Positions 45,501 to 56,129 of a stretch of 64,000 nt of DNA are shown piece by piece; position 1 is the first letter of the stretch; every line of letters starts with the position of its first letter. Origin of the DNA: Cynocephalus volans (taxonomy: Eukaryota > Chordata > Mammalia > Dermoptera > Cynocephalidae). Where the stretch lies: positions 26,019,864 to 26,083,863 of the forward strand of contig NC_084465.1 of the NCBI RefSeq assembly GCF_027409185.1, given 5' to 3'. The notes under the pieces were generated by a model. The model was not told the origin of the DNA, did no database searches, and saw nothing but the letters and a program-made list of their open reading frames with translations. Both the position numbers and the translations under genes were made by a program.

Positions 45501-46300
45501 GATCAGAGAACCTCACCCCACCTACTATGGAGGAAGCTGAGCTCCGTCCCTTCCTGCTGGAGGTGGGTGGGGGCAGTGCCAGCCCATGGCCTGCAGAGTG
45601 AGCTCGGGGGTCTGAGGCCCCGGTGCTGGATCCCACCCCGACTGGACAGTGACCCTCTCTAAGCTGTGTCTCCCCTTCTCTACTACACAGATACTGTGGA
45701 TTATCTACCTTGTGGGATCTTTGGGAGGCTCACAAATCATGTCCATAGAAGCCCTGGCATATGACACCAGAACTTACTATTATTCAAAGGACAATACCAC
45801 GTCCATGTTTGGGTAGGGGTACATAGTCTTTTAGGGGTTACTAACTTCTTTGAGAATCTGAGGAAAACTATGAACCCTTCACCCCCAAAGAAGTGCACAC
45901 ACAAAAACCATTACATAACATTTCAGGGATTCTTGGAGCCCTGAAAGTTTACCCCTGGACCCCAGGTAGAGATCTCTGGATTTGGGGAGGGACAATCACA
46001 CAGCCGCGTGGCCCACCCTGGAGCACGAGTGGAAGAGCATGGAACTGGAGGTGGGGTCAGGGTGGGAACCAAAGTCCCAGCTTCTGCACCTCGATCAGGT
46101 CCCCGCAGGACAGCCATTTTCCCACTGGGACACCCCGTTCCCCAGCTCCCGGCCAGTCCTCCCTGCTATGCAGCAGCCACTCACCCTGTGAAATTCATTT
46201 GGCCCAGAGCTGTTGCCAGAATAAAGCTGAAGACCAGGAGCAACCGCCTGTCCACAGGGGACAGCCGAGGATCCATCCCTCCTCTGGGGGTTCCGTGCAT
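27931..46300 (-). CDS. CPA5: Carboxypeptidase A5 precursor, complete, 11 coding exons
   Basis: Exons in transcript order: 46300-46185, 45049-44968, 43340-43206, 35224-35126, 33892-33791, 32589-32488, 32133-32023, 31617-31527, 29183-28984, 28651-28567, 28118-27931. They total 1311 bases, 436 residues plus stop, the length I know for human CPA5. A short hydrophilic N-terminus (MHGTPRGG) precedes the signal core [14 protein letters not shown], then an M14 propeptide ([20 protein letters not shown]) and the peptidase domain. Zinc ligands are His196, Glu199 (IHSREW) and His323 (SIHSYSQM). NRLWRK, DLNRNW, Tyr375 and Glu397 (FELRDTG) complete the site. Val at mature 255 and Ser at 268 indicate a hydrophobic-side-chain specificity, like CPA1 and unlike CPB. 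Human CPA5 is a secreted A-type enzyme reported mainly in testis (family knowledge). All junctions keep frame. Upstream non-coding exons are likely but not placed. Confidence 0.97.
28119..28566 (-). other. CPA5 last intron
   Basis: Donor gtgagtgagc and acceptor gtttctag. The split codon T|AT gives the catalytic Tyr (mature 248). No repeat is recognised. Confidence 0.85.
28652..28983 (-). other. CPA5 intron between coding exons 9 and 10
   Basis: Donor CTG|gtgaga and acceptor ccttgcag. No repeat is recognised. Confidence 0.85.
29184..31526 (-). other. CPA5 intron between coding exons 8 and 9
   Basis: A 2.3 kb intron, donor gtacgg and acceptor acttccag. No confidently named repeat, coding exon or RNA gene. 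Confidence 0.75.
31618..32022 (-). other. CPA5 intron between coding exons 7 and 8
   Basis: Donor ATG|gtgagggc and acceptor gatttctcag; no repeat recognised. Confidence 0.85.
32134..32487 (-). other. CPA5 intron between coding exons 6 and 7
   Basis: Donor GAG|gtcagc and acceptor ctttcttgcag; no repeat recognised. Confidence 0.85.
32590..33790 (-). other. CPA5 intron between coding exons 5 and 6, with a MER5A copy
   Basis: A 1.2 kb intron, donor gtaaag and acceptor cttttcccag, holding a MER5A element at 32865-33030. The rest is unremarkable. Confidence 0.8.
32865..33030. repeat. MER5A hAT-Charlie element
   Basis: Close to the full unit: TTTCTCAAACTTTAATGGGC, GATTCTGATTCAGTAGGTCT, GTGATGTTGATGCTGCTG and ACCACACTTTGAGTAGCA. 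The two ends are roughly inverted, as expected for hAT terminal repeats. Confidence 0.85.
33893..35125 (-). other. CPA5 intron between coding exons 4 and 5
   Basis: Donor GAG|gtgggt and acceptor tcctttcag. A 1.2 kb stretch with no repeat I can name. Confidence 0.8.
35455..35600 (+). repeat. MIR SINE fragment
   Basis: MIR-like AGACCTGAGCTCTAATTCTG, CTCTGCCACGAACTTGCC and TTAGTTTCCTCAGCTTGAAAA. Confidence 0.65.
36256..36440 (-). repeat. MIR SINE fragment
   Basis: Reversed MIR: ccaagcatctttatccacattatctcac, then gttttagagataaagaagattggagagg and taatggcagagct. Confidence 0.65.
36511..36575. repeat. (TG)n microsatellite
   Basis: About 32 TG units with one CG interruption, inside the long CPA5 intron. 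Confidence 0.98.
38340..38545 (+). repeat. MIR SINE
   Basis: TCTTGGAGCCAGACC, TTGCCTCAGTTTCCCCTTCA with taaaatgggggtc, then GGATTGCCTGGCATGCTCTA. Confidence 0.75.
38905..40310 (-). repeat. Long L2 LINE copy
   Basis: About 1.4 kb collinear with the L2 3' half in reverse: GTATTTGTTGAGCACACACT at the 3' end, TTCCAGGCAGAGGG, GAACTTTGGCTTTTACTCTG, GGAGGGTTTTAAGCAGAGGA, ATATATTTTGAAGGC, and GTATGCTGATGGAATGATCC near the 5' limit. The - strand still shows the L2 reverse-transcriptase-protein tail in [12 protein letters not shown]. It is much longer than the usual 200-400-base L2 remnants and is full of stops. Confidence 0.85.
40690..40975. promoter_or_regulatory. CpG-rich segment inside the CPA5 intron
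   Basis: CpG is frequent here (dense clusters near 40710-40750, 40795-40870 and 40890-40950, for example CGCCGCTCGCACCGC), while the surrounding intron is CpG-poor. Part of the stretch resembles L2 coding sequence (tgcaaatctgg, then ggctcccccgtggttttaaggacaaaatcc). CpG survival in an old repeat suggests low germline methylation, hence a possible regulatory element; this is inference. Confidence 0.35.
41305..41590 (-). repeat. L2 3'-end fragments
   Basis: Two adjacent pieces with the reversed L2 end: CAACTAATATTTATGAAGCC...gcaggtgctggggtacag, and ATTCATTCAGCAGACAACTG...ggggctgagaagacac. Confidence 0.55.
43341..44967 (-). other. CPA5 intron between coding exons 2 and 3
   Basis: Donor AAG|gtgagg; the acceptor is the unusual gtgaacaag with a purine-rich last ten bases. 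It contains the unclassified retroelement-like block at 43590-44040. Confidence 0.8.
43590..44040 (+). repeat. Unclassified retroelement-like block, L1-like 3' end
   Basis: A purine-rich stretch (GGCGGAGGGAGAGTGGGACG) leads into AT-rich sequence and ends GATTCAATAAAAAAAG plus a long A-rich tail. That arrangement is like mammalian L1 3' UTRs, but I cannot match it to a known family and no clear target-site duplication is visible. The upstream part (43590-43790) has an open frame of about 75 codons with no recognised homology. Confidence 0.45.
45050..46184 (-). other. CPA5 first coding intron
   Basis: Donor GG|gtgagtgg, acceptor gtttttccag. About 1.1 kb and GC-moderate; no named repeat. Confidence 0.8.
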
Positions 46301-46741
46301 GCTTCTGCGTCCAGGTGAGCTTCAGGGGCTTTCCTCATGCACAGGCATAGCCCAGGCCTCAGGACAGTGCAGCACCTAGAGGCCGGCAGGCCCGCCTGAG
46401 AGTGGGCATTAGGCTCTTTCTGGGGAGACCCCGCGAGTGGCTGTCCCACACCAGGCCTTGGGAGAACTAGGGTCACCCCTTCCCTCCAGGAAAATCCTCT
46501 CCTGGGACGGGGAGAAGGAAGAGAGGAAAACAGGGCCCTTAGCTCTTCTTTCCTCTCTGGAGGTTTGGTGGGCCAGCCTCTTGTGACCTCAAGTCCACCA
46601 TCTGGAGAAAGACGGGGGTAGGTAGCCAGTGGCCCTAGGACAGCACGCCTTTCCTCCCTCCTCTACGAAATCTTCTCTTCTGCTCTCCTCCTCCCAATCT
46701 ACTCACGCTTTCCCTGGGCCATATCCTCCTTACACATGAGA

Positions 46742-46965
46742 GCGTGGATGTCATGGAAAGACTGCTGGACTTAGAGACAGAGAACCGGGTGCTCAACTCC
46801 TAACCAAAAGATCTGGGGCAACTGACCTGATCTCTCTAAATCTCAGTTTACTCATCAGTCAAATGGGGTTAACAATAGCTCCCCTCCCTACCTCACAGGG
46901 TTTTGGGGGGAATTAGATGAGGCAACTTGGTTGAATTGGCTTGGCAAAGCCTGCAAAATGTAACG
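46742..46965 (+). repeat. MIR SINE
   Basis: Long MIR copy: gactgctggacttagagacagag, CTCTAAATCTCAGTTTACTC, TCAAATGGGGTTAACAATAG and CTCACAGGGTTTTGGGGGG. Confidence 0.85.
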
Positions 46966-47964
46966 TATTAGTATTTCAAAGGCATTAACTCTTTGGTCAC
47001 GGCTGCATGTTAGGTCAGTACTCCAGTCACAATAGGGAGAAAGGGAAGGGAAGAGAATGGAGAGGGGGACAAAGGAAATATGTCTCGTATGAGAAGGAGC
47101 TCAGTTGAGATTCCCTTTTCTCTATCTTCAGGTGGTCACTATCACGCTGGCACAGGTAATACATTTTCTGCTAGATGTGAAGGCCACTGCAGTCATTATT
47201 ATAGGTCTCAACAGACAACAGAGTCAATGTCTCGGTCCTGCTAAAGCCCTGCACAGTCCCCTTTATGAGCTAGGAATAGCAGGAAGAGAGCAGAGGCCTG
47301 CACCCAAAGCAGTCATATTGCAAGGAGAAAGTGAAAGATGATGCCTGAATGGTAAGTGACGAATCTAACAGAAAACCCACAGGAGGTGCAGAAAAGCAGA
47401 GACTAAATCCAACAAAGTTGTTCAGCAGAGGATGTCAACCAAAGGCCACTTAACTGTCACCGGCGATTCTCAGAAGTCCCCCTCCCCATCCATCCTTTTC
47501 CAGAATGGCCAATTAACTGGCCGTGTGTGCAGGGGCGAGCTCTTTCATTGACAGAATGCCCTGCCTCCCCACCCCGTCTGCCCTATGCCATTAGTTCATG
47601 GGTCAGCTGTTCAAACGTGCCAGACTCTCCCACAACCCTGGCTTCGGGAACTCTCAGGCAATAACATTAGCAAAGGGCTTAAGGACCTAGAAAGAAAAGC
47701 AATAATGCTTCCACCCAAGGACCAACAGCTCTAGTAGCAATGGCAACAAAAGAATGAACTGGTAAACAATAGCTCAGGAATTTAAAGGAAAAGTGGGAAT
47801 GGTGCTAGTCACCCAAAGTACCCAGCATCTTCTCGTGCAAAAGCCTCAGTTTAAGTCTCTAACAATGAGACAACTATCCCTGTACTTGGTTTAAGGCGGG
47901 GGAGAGAGCTAGAGAGCAGGAGCAAAAGAGAAAGAAAGAGAGAGGGGAGCAGCTAGGAATTCTT

Positions 47965-48200
47965 GAGAATTCTATGGCAGCACTTCCAATAGAACTTTCT
48001 GTGATAATGGAAAAGTTCTGTGTCCACACTGTCCAATAGGATAGCCACTAGCCACTCGAAGTGTAGCTAGTGTGCCTGAGGGATTTTTAATTTTATATCA
48101 TTTTAATTAATTTAAATAAAATTTAAATAGCCATATGTGGCTAATGGCTGTCATACAGGACAGCAGAGTTCTACGGGAATGGACCAAACCTGAAAGCAGC
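47965..48200. repeat. Non-autonomous hAT-type element
   Basis: Contains AATAGAACTTTCTGTGATAA, CTGTCCAATAGGATAGCCAC and, in reverse, catatgtggctaatggctgtcat. Its two ends are partly complementary. Matches the MER group whose core is 'tgtccaata...gccactagccac'; I do not assign the exact family. Confidence 0.7.
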
Positions 48201-48279
48201 ACCTCTGATGGCTGAATTTGAAGCAGTCACACAGCTGTGCCTGACCCACTACCTCATACTGGCTTCTCACTCGCAGTTA

Positions 48280-48540
48280 ATTATTCATCCAATCATTTAC
48301 TCAGGAAATGTCTAATGAATGCCTACTATGGGCCAGGCACTTTCTAAGGTCTGAGAGTAAAACTGAGAGCAACACAGACCTGGCCCTTACATTTCTAGTG
48401 AGGTAAGTAGACAATTAAAGAGCATACAGAAAAATGTAAAAACACAGCTGGTGTGTGTGCTCCGAGGGAAAGGCACATTGCACATGAGGACAGGTAACAT
48501 GGACTCCACATAGACTGAGGAGGGTTTCCCTAAAGAAACT
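48280..48540 (-). repeat. L2 3'-end fragment
   Basis: Reversed L2 end: GAATGCCTACTATGGGCCAG, gagcaacacagacctggcc and TACATTTCTAGTGAGG. Confidence 0.65.
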
Positions 48541-48889
48541 GTGTTGGAGGACTTTTACTTCCCGCAGGTGGGTGGGTTAGATACCTATACAATCCTGCCC
48601 AAACGAAACAACTCACATTCAGGATAAAATATTTTTAATCACTTTTTAAATGCGTCACTGGATTGGCATGAAAGTAAGGTTCTATAGATCCCCAAAAGAA
48701 GTAAAAGCTAGACAGACACCTGAGAGATGAGCAGACTTTCCCCTGAGGATTTCTCAGACCCTAGCGTTCTGGGTTTTCTTCCTGCAAGAGCGTACCTTGC
48801 ATTTGGTATCATTTTCCTTCTGTTTGAAGTCTGTCTTTTAAAACTTTCCTTTAGCAAAGGTCTGTTTTTATTTATATGAAACTTTTTCA

Positions 48890-49560
48890 TTTTGCTGTTA
48901 TTCTTGAAAGAGTTTCACTGGGTATAAATTATAGGTCATTTACTGTTTTCCTCTCGGCACATTGAAATTCTTATCCCACAGTCTTCCGGCTCCCATTTTT
49001 GCTGCTAAAAGGTAATCAGTGAATCTACTTATTGTTCTTTAGTAGGAGATGGGTTTGTTTTTTTATTATTCCTGGTTGCTTTGAAGATTTTGCCTTTGAT
49101 GTTCTGCTGTCTTATTACCATGTATTTTTCAAATCTACCATAATATGTCTAGGTATATATTTCTTTTGTTTTATCCTGCTTGAGAATCATTTTGTTTCCT
49201 GTATCTGGGCATTGCTCTCTTTCCATTATTTTCAAAATTGCTCAGCCATTATATTTGTAAACATTGCCTCTTTTCCACTCTATTATTTTCATCTGGAACT
49301 TTTGATGAGATAGAGGTTAGGCCTTCTCTTTCAATCCTCTAAGCCTCAACCATTCTGTTGTATTTCCATTTCACCATGTCTCTGGGCTACATTCTGGATA
49401 ATTTATTTGTATCAAATATCTGTTTCTTTATTCCAGTTAACTGATTCTCTCATTAGTTGAATTTAATCTACAGTTTAATCGATCTGCTAAGTTTTAAATT
49501 TCAATTGCTACAGTTCATCGATTCTGAAACAATACTTTTTCACATTTTAACACCTCTGAA
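48890..49560 (-). repeat. Old LINE-1 fragment
   Basis: Antisense of the diverged L1M region between ORF1 and ORF2: GAGTTTCACTGGGTATAAAT, ccacagtcttccggctcccattt, GGTTGCTTTGAAGATTTTGC, ATATGTCTAGGTATATATTT. No coding capacity. Confidence 0.6.
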
Positions 49561-49860
49561 ATCAGGATGCACTTGCAATGATACTTGGCAGTGTTTTTGA
49601 TGGCACAGAAAACTATGGTGCATCTTATACTCAGTTCTGTTTTACAGCCAACACAATATGGTATTCATTTTTCTTTTTTAGAAGTTCTTTTTGATTCTTT
49701 TTCAAGCCCAAATAAACATATATATAATTTTCTTCGAACATTTACCTATGAAAATCCTTTGAGGCCTGGGTTTAAATTGAGTTCCTCCAGAGAGAATTTG
49801 CATTTACTTTTGTGAGTTACCTGGGGGGCACTACCAAGTTGAGATGACTCTAAATTAACA

Positions 49861-49879
49861 TTTTTTTTTTTTTTTTTTG
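49861..49879. repeat. Poly(T) run
   Basis: About 18 consecutive T; possibly the reversed tail of a retroposed element, although no element body is recognisable beside it. Confidence 0.7.
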
Positions 49880-50099
49880 GACTTCGTAAATTTAGTTAGC
49901 ATAAATTTAGGCCACAAACTCATGTGGGGCTGCTTACTTGTGGTTATAAATTCTCAGGGGACATTTTTCCCAGGATCACCTAACACTGATGTTTTAAGCC
50001 CTGGACAATAATAACATATTATTTGCAAACAGATAATTATAGTTAAAGTGTCTTAAGGTCCTGGAATTGTTGGGGAAAAGGATAGATATTGATAATTTT

Positions 50100-53090
50100 T
50101 TAGACTTCGGTAAGTATGCACGTTCAAATAACTAGAGTACTGACTAAAAGAATAGGCATAGAGCATATAACTTCCAAAGAGGTAGAAAGGGTAAAGATGA
50201 AATGAGAAGAAGGGTAAAAAAATAAACCAAAAAAGGTGATTAAAAAAGGTTTAAAAAAGAAGAATTTTTAGAAGTGGGGCAAATTGAAAGGACATAAAAA
50301 GAAGAAACTTACCTAAGTGTATTTGCAATAATACTAAATGTAAATGGATTTAACTCTCCAAGAAAAGACAAAAATGATCAGAATAGATTTTCTTAAAAAC
50401 CTAGCTATATGTATTTACAAGAGATATTTTTAAGACATAAGAACAAAGAGAAACTAAAAGTCAAGAATGAAAAAACATATTCCAGGTAAATGCTAATAAA
50501 AGAAAGCACTTGTAGCTTTATTAATATAAGATAAACTTTAAGGTAAACGGCATTACTGGAAATAAGAGGATTACTACCTAATGATACTACTTTCAACTTT
50601 CCAAGAATATTTAACATATAAAAATACCCGGGAATAATTCTAACAAATAATGTGCAATCCTTCTTGGAGACAATTATAAAACTTTATTGAAAAATGTTCA
50701 AGTTCTAAACAGATCCAAAGATATACTGCATTCTTGAATAAGAAAATCCAGTGTAACATAATTGTCCATTCTCCTAAACTAGATCCAGAGATTCAATGTC
50801 CAGTTGACCCTTGAACAACACAGTTTGCACTGCACAGATCCACTTACATGTGGATTTTTTTCAACAAATACTGAACAATGCTGTAAATGTATTTTTTCTT
50901 CCTTATGTTTTTCTTAACACTTTCTTTAGCTTACTTTACTGTAAGAATATAGTATATTTTAGATATATGTAAACCATACAAAATATGTGTTAATTGACTT
51001 TATGTTATCAATAAGACTTCCAGTCAACAGTAGGCTATTTAATAGTTAAGTTTTAAGGGAGTGAAAAGTTTTATGTGGATTTTCAACTGCGCAGGAGTTG
51101 GTGCCCCTAACCCCACATTGCTCAAGGGTCAATGTAATTCCAACCAAAATCCCAACAGTTCTACAAAACTTCACAAGCTGATAAAAATGCATATGAAGAA
51201 ACAAAGACCCTGATAAGAGTCAAGACAATCCTGAAGAAGTTCCCCTTCAATCCTAAAGGAGAACTTTCTATCCCAGACATTAAAACATGTTGTAAGGCTA
51301 TAGTTGTTGAGACAATGTAGTACTGGCATAGATAGACAAATGGGACATACGACAGAAACAAACCCAAGCATATTTGGAAACTTCATGTTTTGCAGACTTG
51401 ACACAGAATATCCATGTGAAACAGACAGATTATTCAATAAATGTTACTAGGATAATTATAGATCTATATAGGGAAATGAAATTAAATCTCTATCACATCA
51501 CATACAAGAATTAATTCCAGGTAGATTAAAATTCTTAAATGCAAAAGGCAAAACTATGAGACAGAAGACAATATAAGGATATTTTTATGACATTCAGTAG
51601 GGAATAGTTTTTCTAAACAAGACTGAGAGTAGAAAGCAAATCTCATCCTGAGAGAACATATTTGTAATGTATAAAACTGGTAAAACAATTACTACCCTGG
51701 ATATATAAAAAACATCTGTGAATCAAATTTTTTTAAATGGGCAAAAAACTTGAAAGGCCATTTCACAGAAGACTCACAAATGATCTATAAACATACAAAA
51801 ATTAGTAATCAGAGAAAAGCAAATTAAAACCACAGTGAAATTACCATATCATGCCACCAAATTGGCAAAAGTTAAAAAATCAGACAAGACCAAGAATTGG
51901 CAAGGATGTGGGGTAATCAGTAGAATCTCTCACCCACTCCCGATGGAGCTTTAAATTGGTGAAATCACTTTGGAAAACAGTTGCTACCCAGCAAAGTTGA
52001 AAATATACCGCCTACCCTATGCCCTAACGATTCCATTCTTGGCTATATGCCCTGGAGAAACTCTTGTGCACGTGCACCAGGATACATAGACAGTACTGGA
52101 TAAATAAATGGAGAAGGAGTCAGACAACAAAATACAACAGAGCAAAGAAAATGGAGCAACCAGAGCTACATGCATCCACGCAGACGAACCTCAAAAACTT
52201 AACGTTGTGTGGAAGAAGCCAAGTCAGAATATACACCGTACATCTCCCCTTACATGCGTCCACAAAACAACCCTGAATATTGTTCAGGAGTAGGTACATA
52301 CATGATAATTATAAGGAAAAAGAAGGAAATTATTAGCACTGATTAGTGGTCTTGTCTGGAAATGGAGCGCATTTGAAGAGCACACACGGGCTTCTCAGAT
52401 CATACTGTGTGCTTGCTCCTAAGCTGAACAGTGGGTAAGAGCATGCATTTTATTTTTAACAGGCCACGCAAGTCTTCTACAGGCTCTTGTATGTACGATC
52501 TACTTCACAATAAAACATATTTGAAAGGAAATATGGGAGAGTTGAATTCTTATTTTTCATAATGAGAAATCAATAGAAAATGCCGAAAGCTGAAAAATCA
52601 AGAATTAGCAATAGAAGCACTTTATCTAGGTTTATGAATGGGAATCCCAAGGCTAAAAGCATTCACCGTGGCAGTTGCTGGAGAGCAAGACTTGGGAAGA
52701 AGGATGGAAGCAGGACTCTGGGGCTTTCCATGCCGAGTCTTGTGTATTGGACTCTTCACACAATGTGCTGATGAAATGTACAACTGAATAAAATAAAAGT
52801 GAAGTTTGAAAAGTGAAATGTGATATGTGGGGTTGTCAAATTTTAGTAGTCAAAGTAGAAAGGAGAATGGCAGTCGCCTGGGGCCAGGAAGAAGAGGGAA
52901 TGGGGAAGTTATTGTTTCACAGGGACAGAGTTTCAGTTTGGGAAGGTGAAAAGTCCTGCAGACCCCTGGTGCTGATGGCTGCACAACAGTGAGAATGTAC
53001 TTAATGCCACAGAACTGTACACTGAAAAACAAGTAAAATGGTAACTTTTATGTTACATACATTTTACCACACACACAAAAATTAAAGCTA
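50100..53090 (+). repeat. Old LINE-1 remnant, about 3 kb, interrupted by MER2
   Basis: Collinear diverged L1 ORF2 and 3' UTR: ACTAAATGTAAATGGATTTA near 50335, CAAGAGATATTTTTAAGACA, GCAATCCTTCTTGGAGACAA, then after the MER2 insertion CCAACCAAAATCCCAACAGT, GGATATATAAAAAACATCTG, and TTGGCAAGGATGTGGGGTAA. The 3' end is CTTAATGCCACAGAACTGTA plus a cattttaccac end near 53070. Full of stops and indels; possibly more than one copy. Confidence 0.7.
50801..51133. mobile_element. MER2-type (Tigger) DNA transposon nested in L1
   Basis: Terminal inverted repeats are CAGTTGACCCTTGAACAACA at the left and CATTGCTCAAGGGTCAATG at the right. Between them is the MER2 body (CACTTACATGTGGATTTTTT, CTTACTTTACTGTAAGAATA, CCAGTCAACAGTAGGCTATT). 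Length about 333, close to the usual MER2 unit as I remember it. No transposase, as expected for this non-autonomous family. Confidence 0.88.
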
Positions 53091-54556
53091 ACTCAAAATA
53101 GAGCAGTGGTGTTTGAGCTGAGTTAGGCAGGATGTGAAAGAGTTAACTGGCCAGAGCAGGGTGGGGAGGTTGCAGGAACTCCGATTCTTGCCCTGAACCC
53201 TTTCTTATTAAAGGTATTAATTCCCATTTCTGGCTGGCGACCACCCTGAGGGTCTCCAGACATTACATGAGATGCTCCAACATTCACAAATAAAATTCCC
53301 AAACTAAATTATGTCTAATCTCCAAAAGTCCCCTTTGGGTACTTAATGGAAATAAATCTATCAAATGTAATCTTAAAAAACAAACAAAAAAATCATTCAC
53401 ATTCCAAAAGGATTCTTTGATTAACAAGAGGATTTACCACAGTTTCTTAAAATAGCTGATCTCCCAGTACACTAAAAATGTGATTTAATTAACAAAAGCA
53501 GGTTTATCTCACCTTCTAGAAATATGCCAAATAGGTGCTTTCAGAGGAAATTAAGTACTGAAAATACAAGAAAGCAATGAGCCACCAGAAGGCTGGTTAA
53601 TGTTGCTCTAGACTAGAGGTCTCAATCTACTTCCTCATCCAAAATTCCACACTGCAGCCACACTGGCTAATCGTGCCTTGTGTCTCCCTGTATCATCATA
53701 CCATAGATTAATTCTTTACAGACATCTGCTAACACAAAACAAACTCCTTGTGGGCTGAGGCTGTGTCATATTCATCCATGTGACCACAGGAACTCTGTGT
53801 ATGGCCCAGCCCATTGCCCAGGACCTATTTGTTGATTGATCTGTTGATTCACTCATTCCAATGATGCCTCAAAGCTTATGGAAACAAACACTCACTTCCT
53901 AGGCCTGCGCCCTTGACTGTCCCGCTCAGCTTGGAGCTCCTGAATCTTTGCTCTGTCCTGCTCCCCACTTTTAGTTACTGGACTCCGCTCTCAGCTCCCA
54001 AAGCCAGAGACCTCACCTGGCATCCTTAAGTGCAGCCTCCTATACCAGGGTCTTGCCTTCCCCTCCCTGGGACTCGTATGGCTTGAACCCAGGCCCAGCA
54101 GTTAATGACAGGCTCCTGGGCCATCCTCTAACACATGGCTGCCTTCTCTCGACTGTACTAGACCCACCCCCTCCCCACTGGTCCAGTCACCTAGCAGGGG
54201 AGCCCCCAGCTGCAGCCTCCCCCTACCCAGTCTCTGGAGGGGGTTGACCATGGACCTGCCCCAGCCCTCAATCACACAGCTGTAACTGAGGGTCTGGCCA
54301 CCCAGGACCCAGCTAATGACCACCATGAGGTGCCCAAGACCTCAGGCTGAGGGCCTGCTCCCAGCGAGACAGTGGGTGGTGGCCACCACCGAAAAGTCAC
54401 TTTCCGTTGTGAGGAGGAAGGATGCCTCCAGGCCACATGGAGCGGCTGCAGCCAGGGCCCGCCACCGTGAGAGCCACCTGCACAGCCCTGTGAGAAGCGT
54501 ATGAAGTCCCTGCTGTGTGGCGGAAAGGCAAAAGTAGCCCACATACTTTCCCTGCC

Positions 54557-54746
54557 CAGGGGCCAGCAAACTTCTGGAAAAGGCCAAAGAGTAAATATTC
54601 TAGGCTTTGGGGGCCATAAGATAAAATAGAGCGACTGTCTCACTGAAGAGTCTCTTCTACATTTAAAAATGTAAAAACCATTCTTAGCTAAACCAAAACA
54701 GATGGAGGCTAGATTTCATCCGCAGGCCGCAGTTTGCCTACCCCTG
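54557..54746. mobile_element. Short hAT-type element with terminal inverted repeats
   Basis: Begins CAGGGGCCAGCAAACTT and ends AGTTTGCCTACCCCTG, an imperfect terminal inverted repeat. The body carries ATTCTAGGCTTTGGGGGCCA and TTTCATCCGCAGGCCGCAG. It is the common mammalian 'cagcaaact...ggcccg' hAT-Charlie group; exact family not assigned. Confidence 0.75.
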
Positions 54747-56129
54747 GTGTAGCTGAAGAGGCAGGCATTCTTTTATGGGACTATTTGAAATTATTAGAGA
54801 AATCACAATAAACCAGAGACAAAGGGCATTCTGCAATCAAATCCAATGAGCTCCAAATCTCATTTGTTTCTCCTGGGGATAAAGGAAGGCATCATTAAGA
54901 TTTCTATGCTGTATTTTCACATCATACTTTTTTATTTCATCTTTGGTTTATGTTTTATGAAATATGTAATATGAGTACAATGGTATTTGTTCACAATTTA
55001 TAAATACGTAATTACAGATGTTGTGTGTGATAATTACAAGAGGGGAGCAGAATGAAAACAATCTGAAGAATGCTGGCCTAATGATCTCACGCCAAGTTAT
55101 TTGAAAAGCTTCACCCTGTCATGCTTTGGTTTTTATAGGTATCTCTTCTCTCATGTACTGTGGGGTGGCAAAATCTAATTCTTAAATTAAAATTTATTTA
55201 AATCAATGTTGATAAATATTGGAGAATTTAACTATCCTTGCTGTCTATGTATATTTTTTAGAAAGCTACTTATTGAACACTGCTATGAGCAGGGTTCTGT
55301 CTTTGGAACGTGGCATCTGGTTGGGATTTTGGGTCTTTGGTGCTCCTTACGGACACGTAGGGTCAGAACCATCTTCCCCCCAGGCATGACTTTAAGATCA
55401 AGAATTTTCAAACTACTTCTGGGTCCATGTTGACTTCAGGCTGTCCTTAACCTACATAAATTATACAGTAACACCCCCTGCAAATCACAGTAAATCAGAG
55501 ACAAGGGCCATATGCTGAATTCAGTCTCTTATACAACAGTAGATTTTTGTGCAACTGTGGAAGGACAGCAGACGTCGGTGGGGACAGCTGCCTGCCAACC
55601 TAGCTCCTCACCTTACTTGACTTCTTCTAAACAGCAGTGTTTGTGCATTTTGCCCACATTTCATAAAAATTAGTAGAAAATAAAAAAACTGAAATTATTA
55701 GTGCCAGTGATTCAACAATTAAGATAAACTTGATGCAACTGAGATAAAGATGGAAATGAACATGCTGGAAGCAAATCATTAGCCTCACTTGGACACTCAT
55801 GGGATGAACCCAAGTAGCCGGGAGTTGATTTGGGCAGGAAAAGAATAAAACTACAAAAGATGTCAAAAACTGTGAAGAGTTGGACATTTTGTCCTACTCA
55901 CAAGCTACCAAGTTATCCTGCCACAGGTTCATGGGCGTCAGCAGAAGACACAAGAATCCTGGGTTAGAGACAAAGAACTTTATTACCCGTGGCAATCTCA
56001 GTATTTGTGCCTGTTTTCTGAGCCCCATTTTCCACAGGGCAGCACAAGGGGGCCAGGTGACACCTGCACAGGCAGTGGATAGAATTACAGAAGAGGAATC
56101 CTGCACATCGAGGACCTGAAACTTTTTAT

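Noticed and set aside
46195-46476. 93-codon - strand frame at the CPA5 start as an alternative protein
   Set aside because: It is in another frame from the CPA5 signal peptide and shows no homology.
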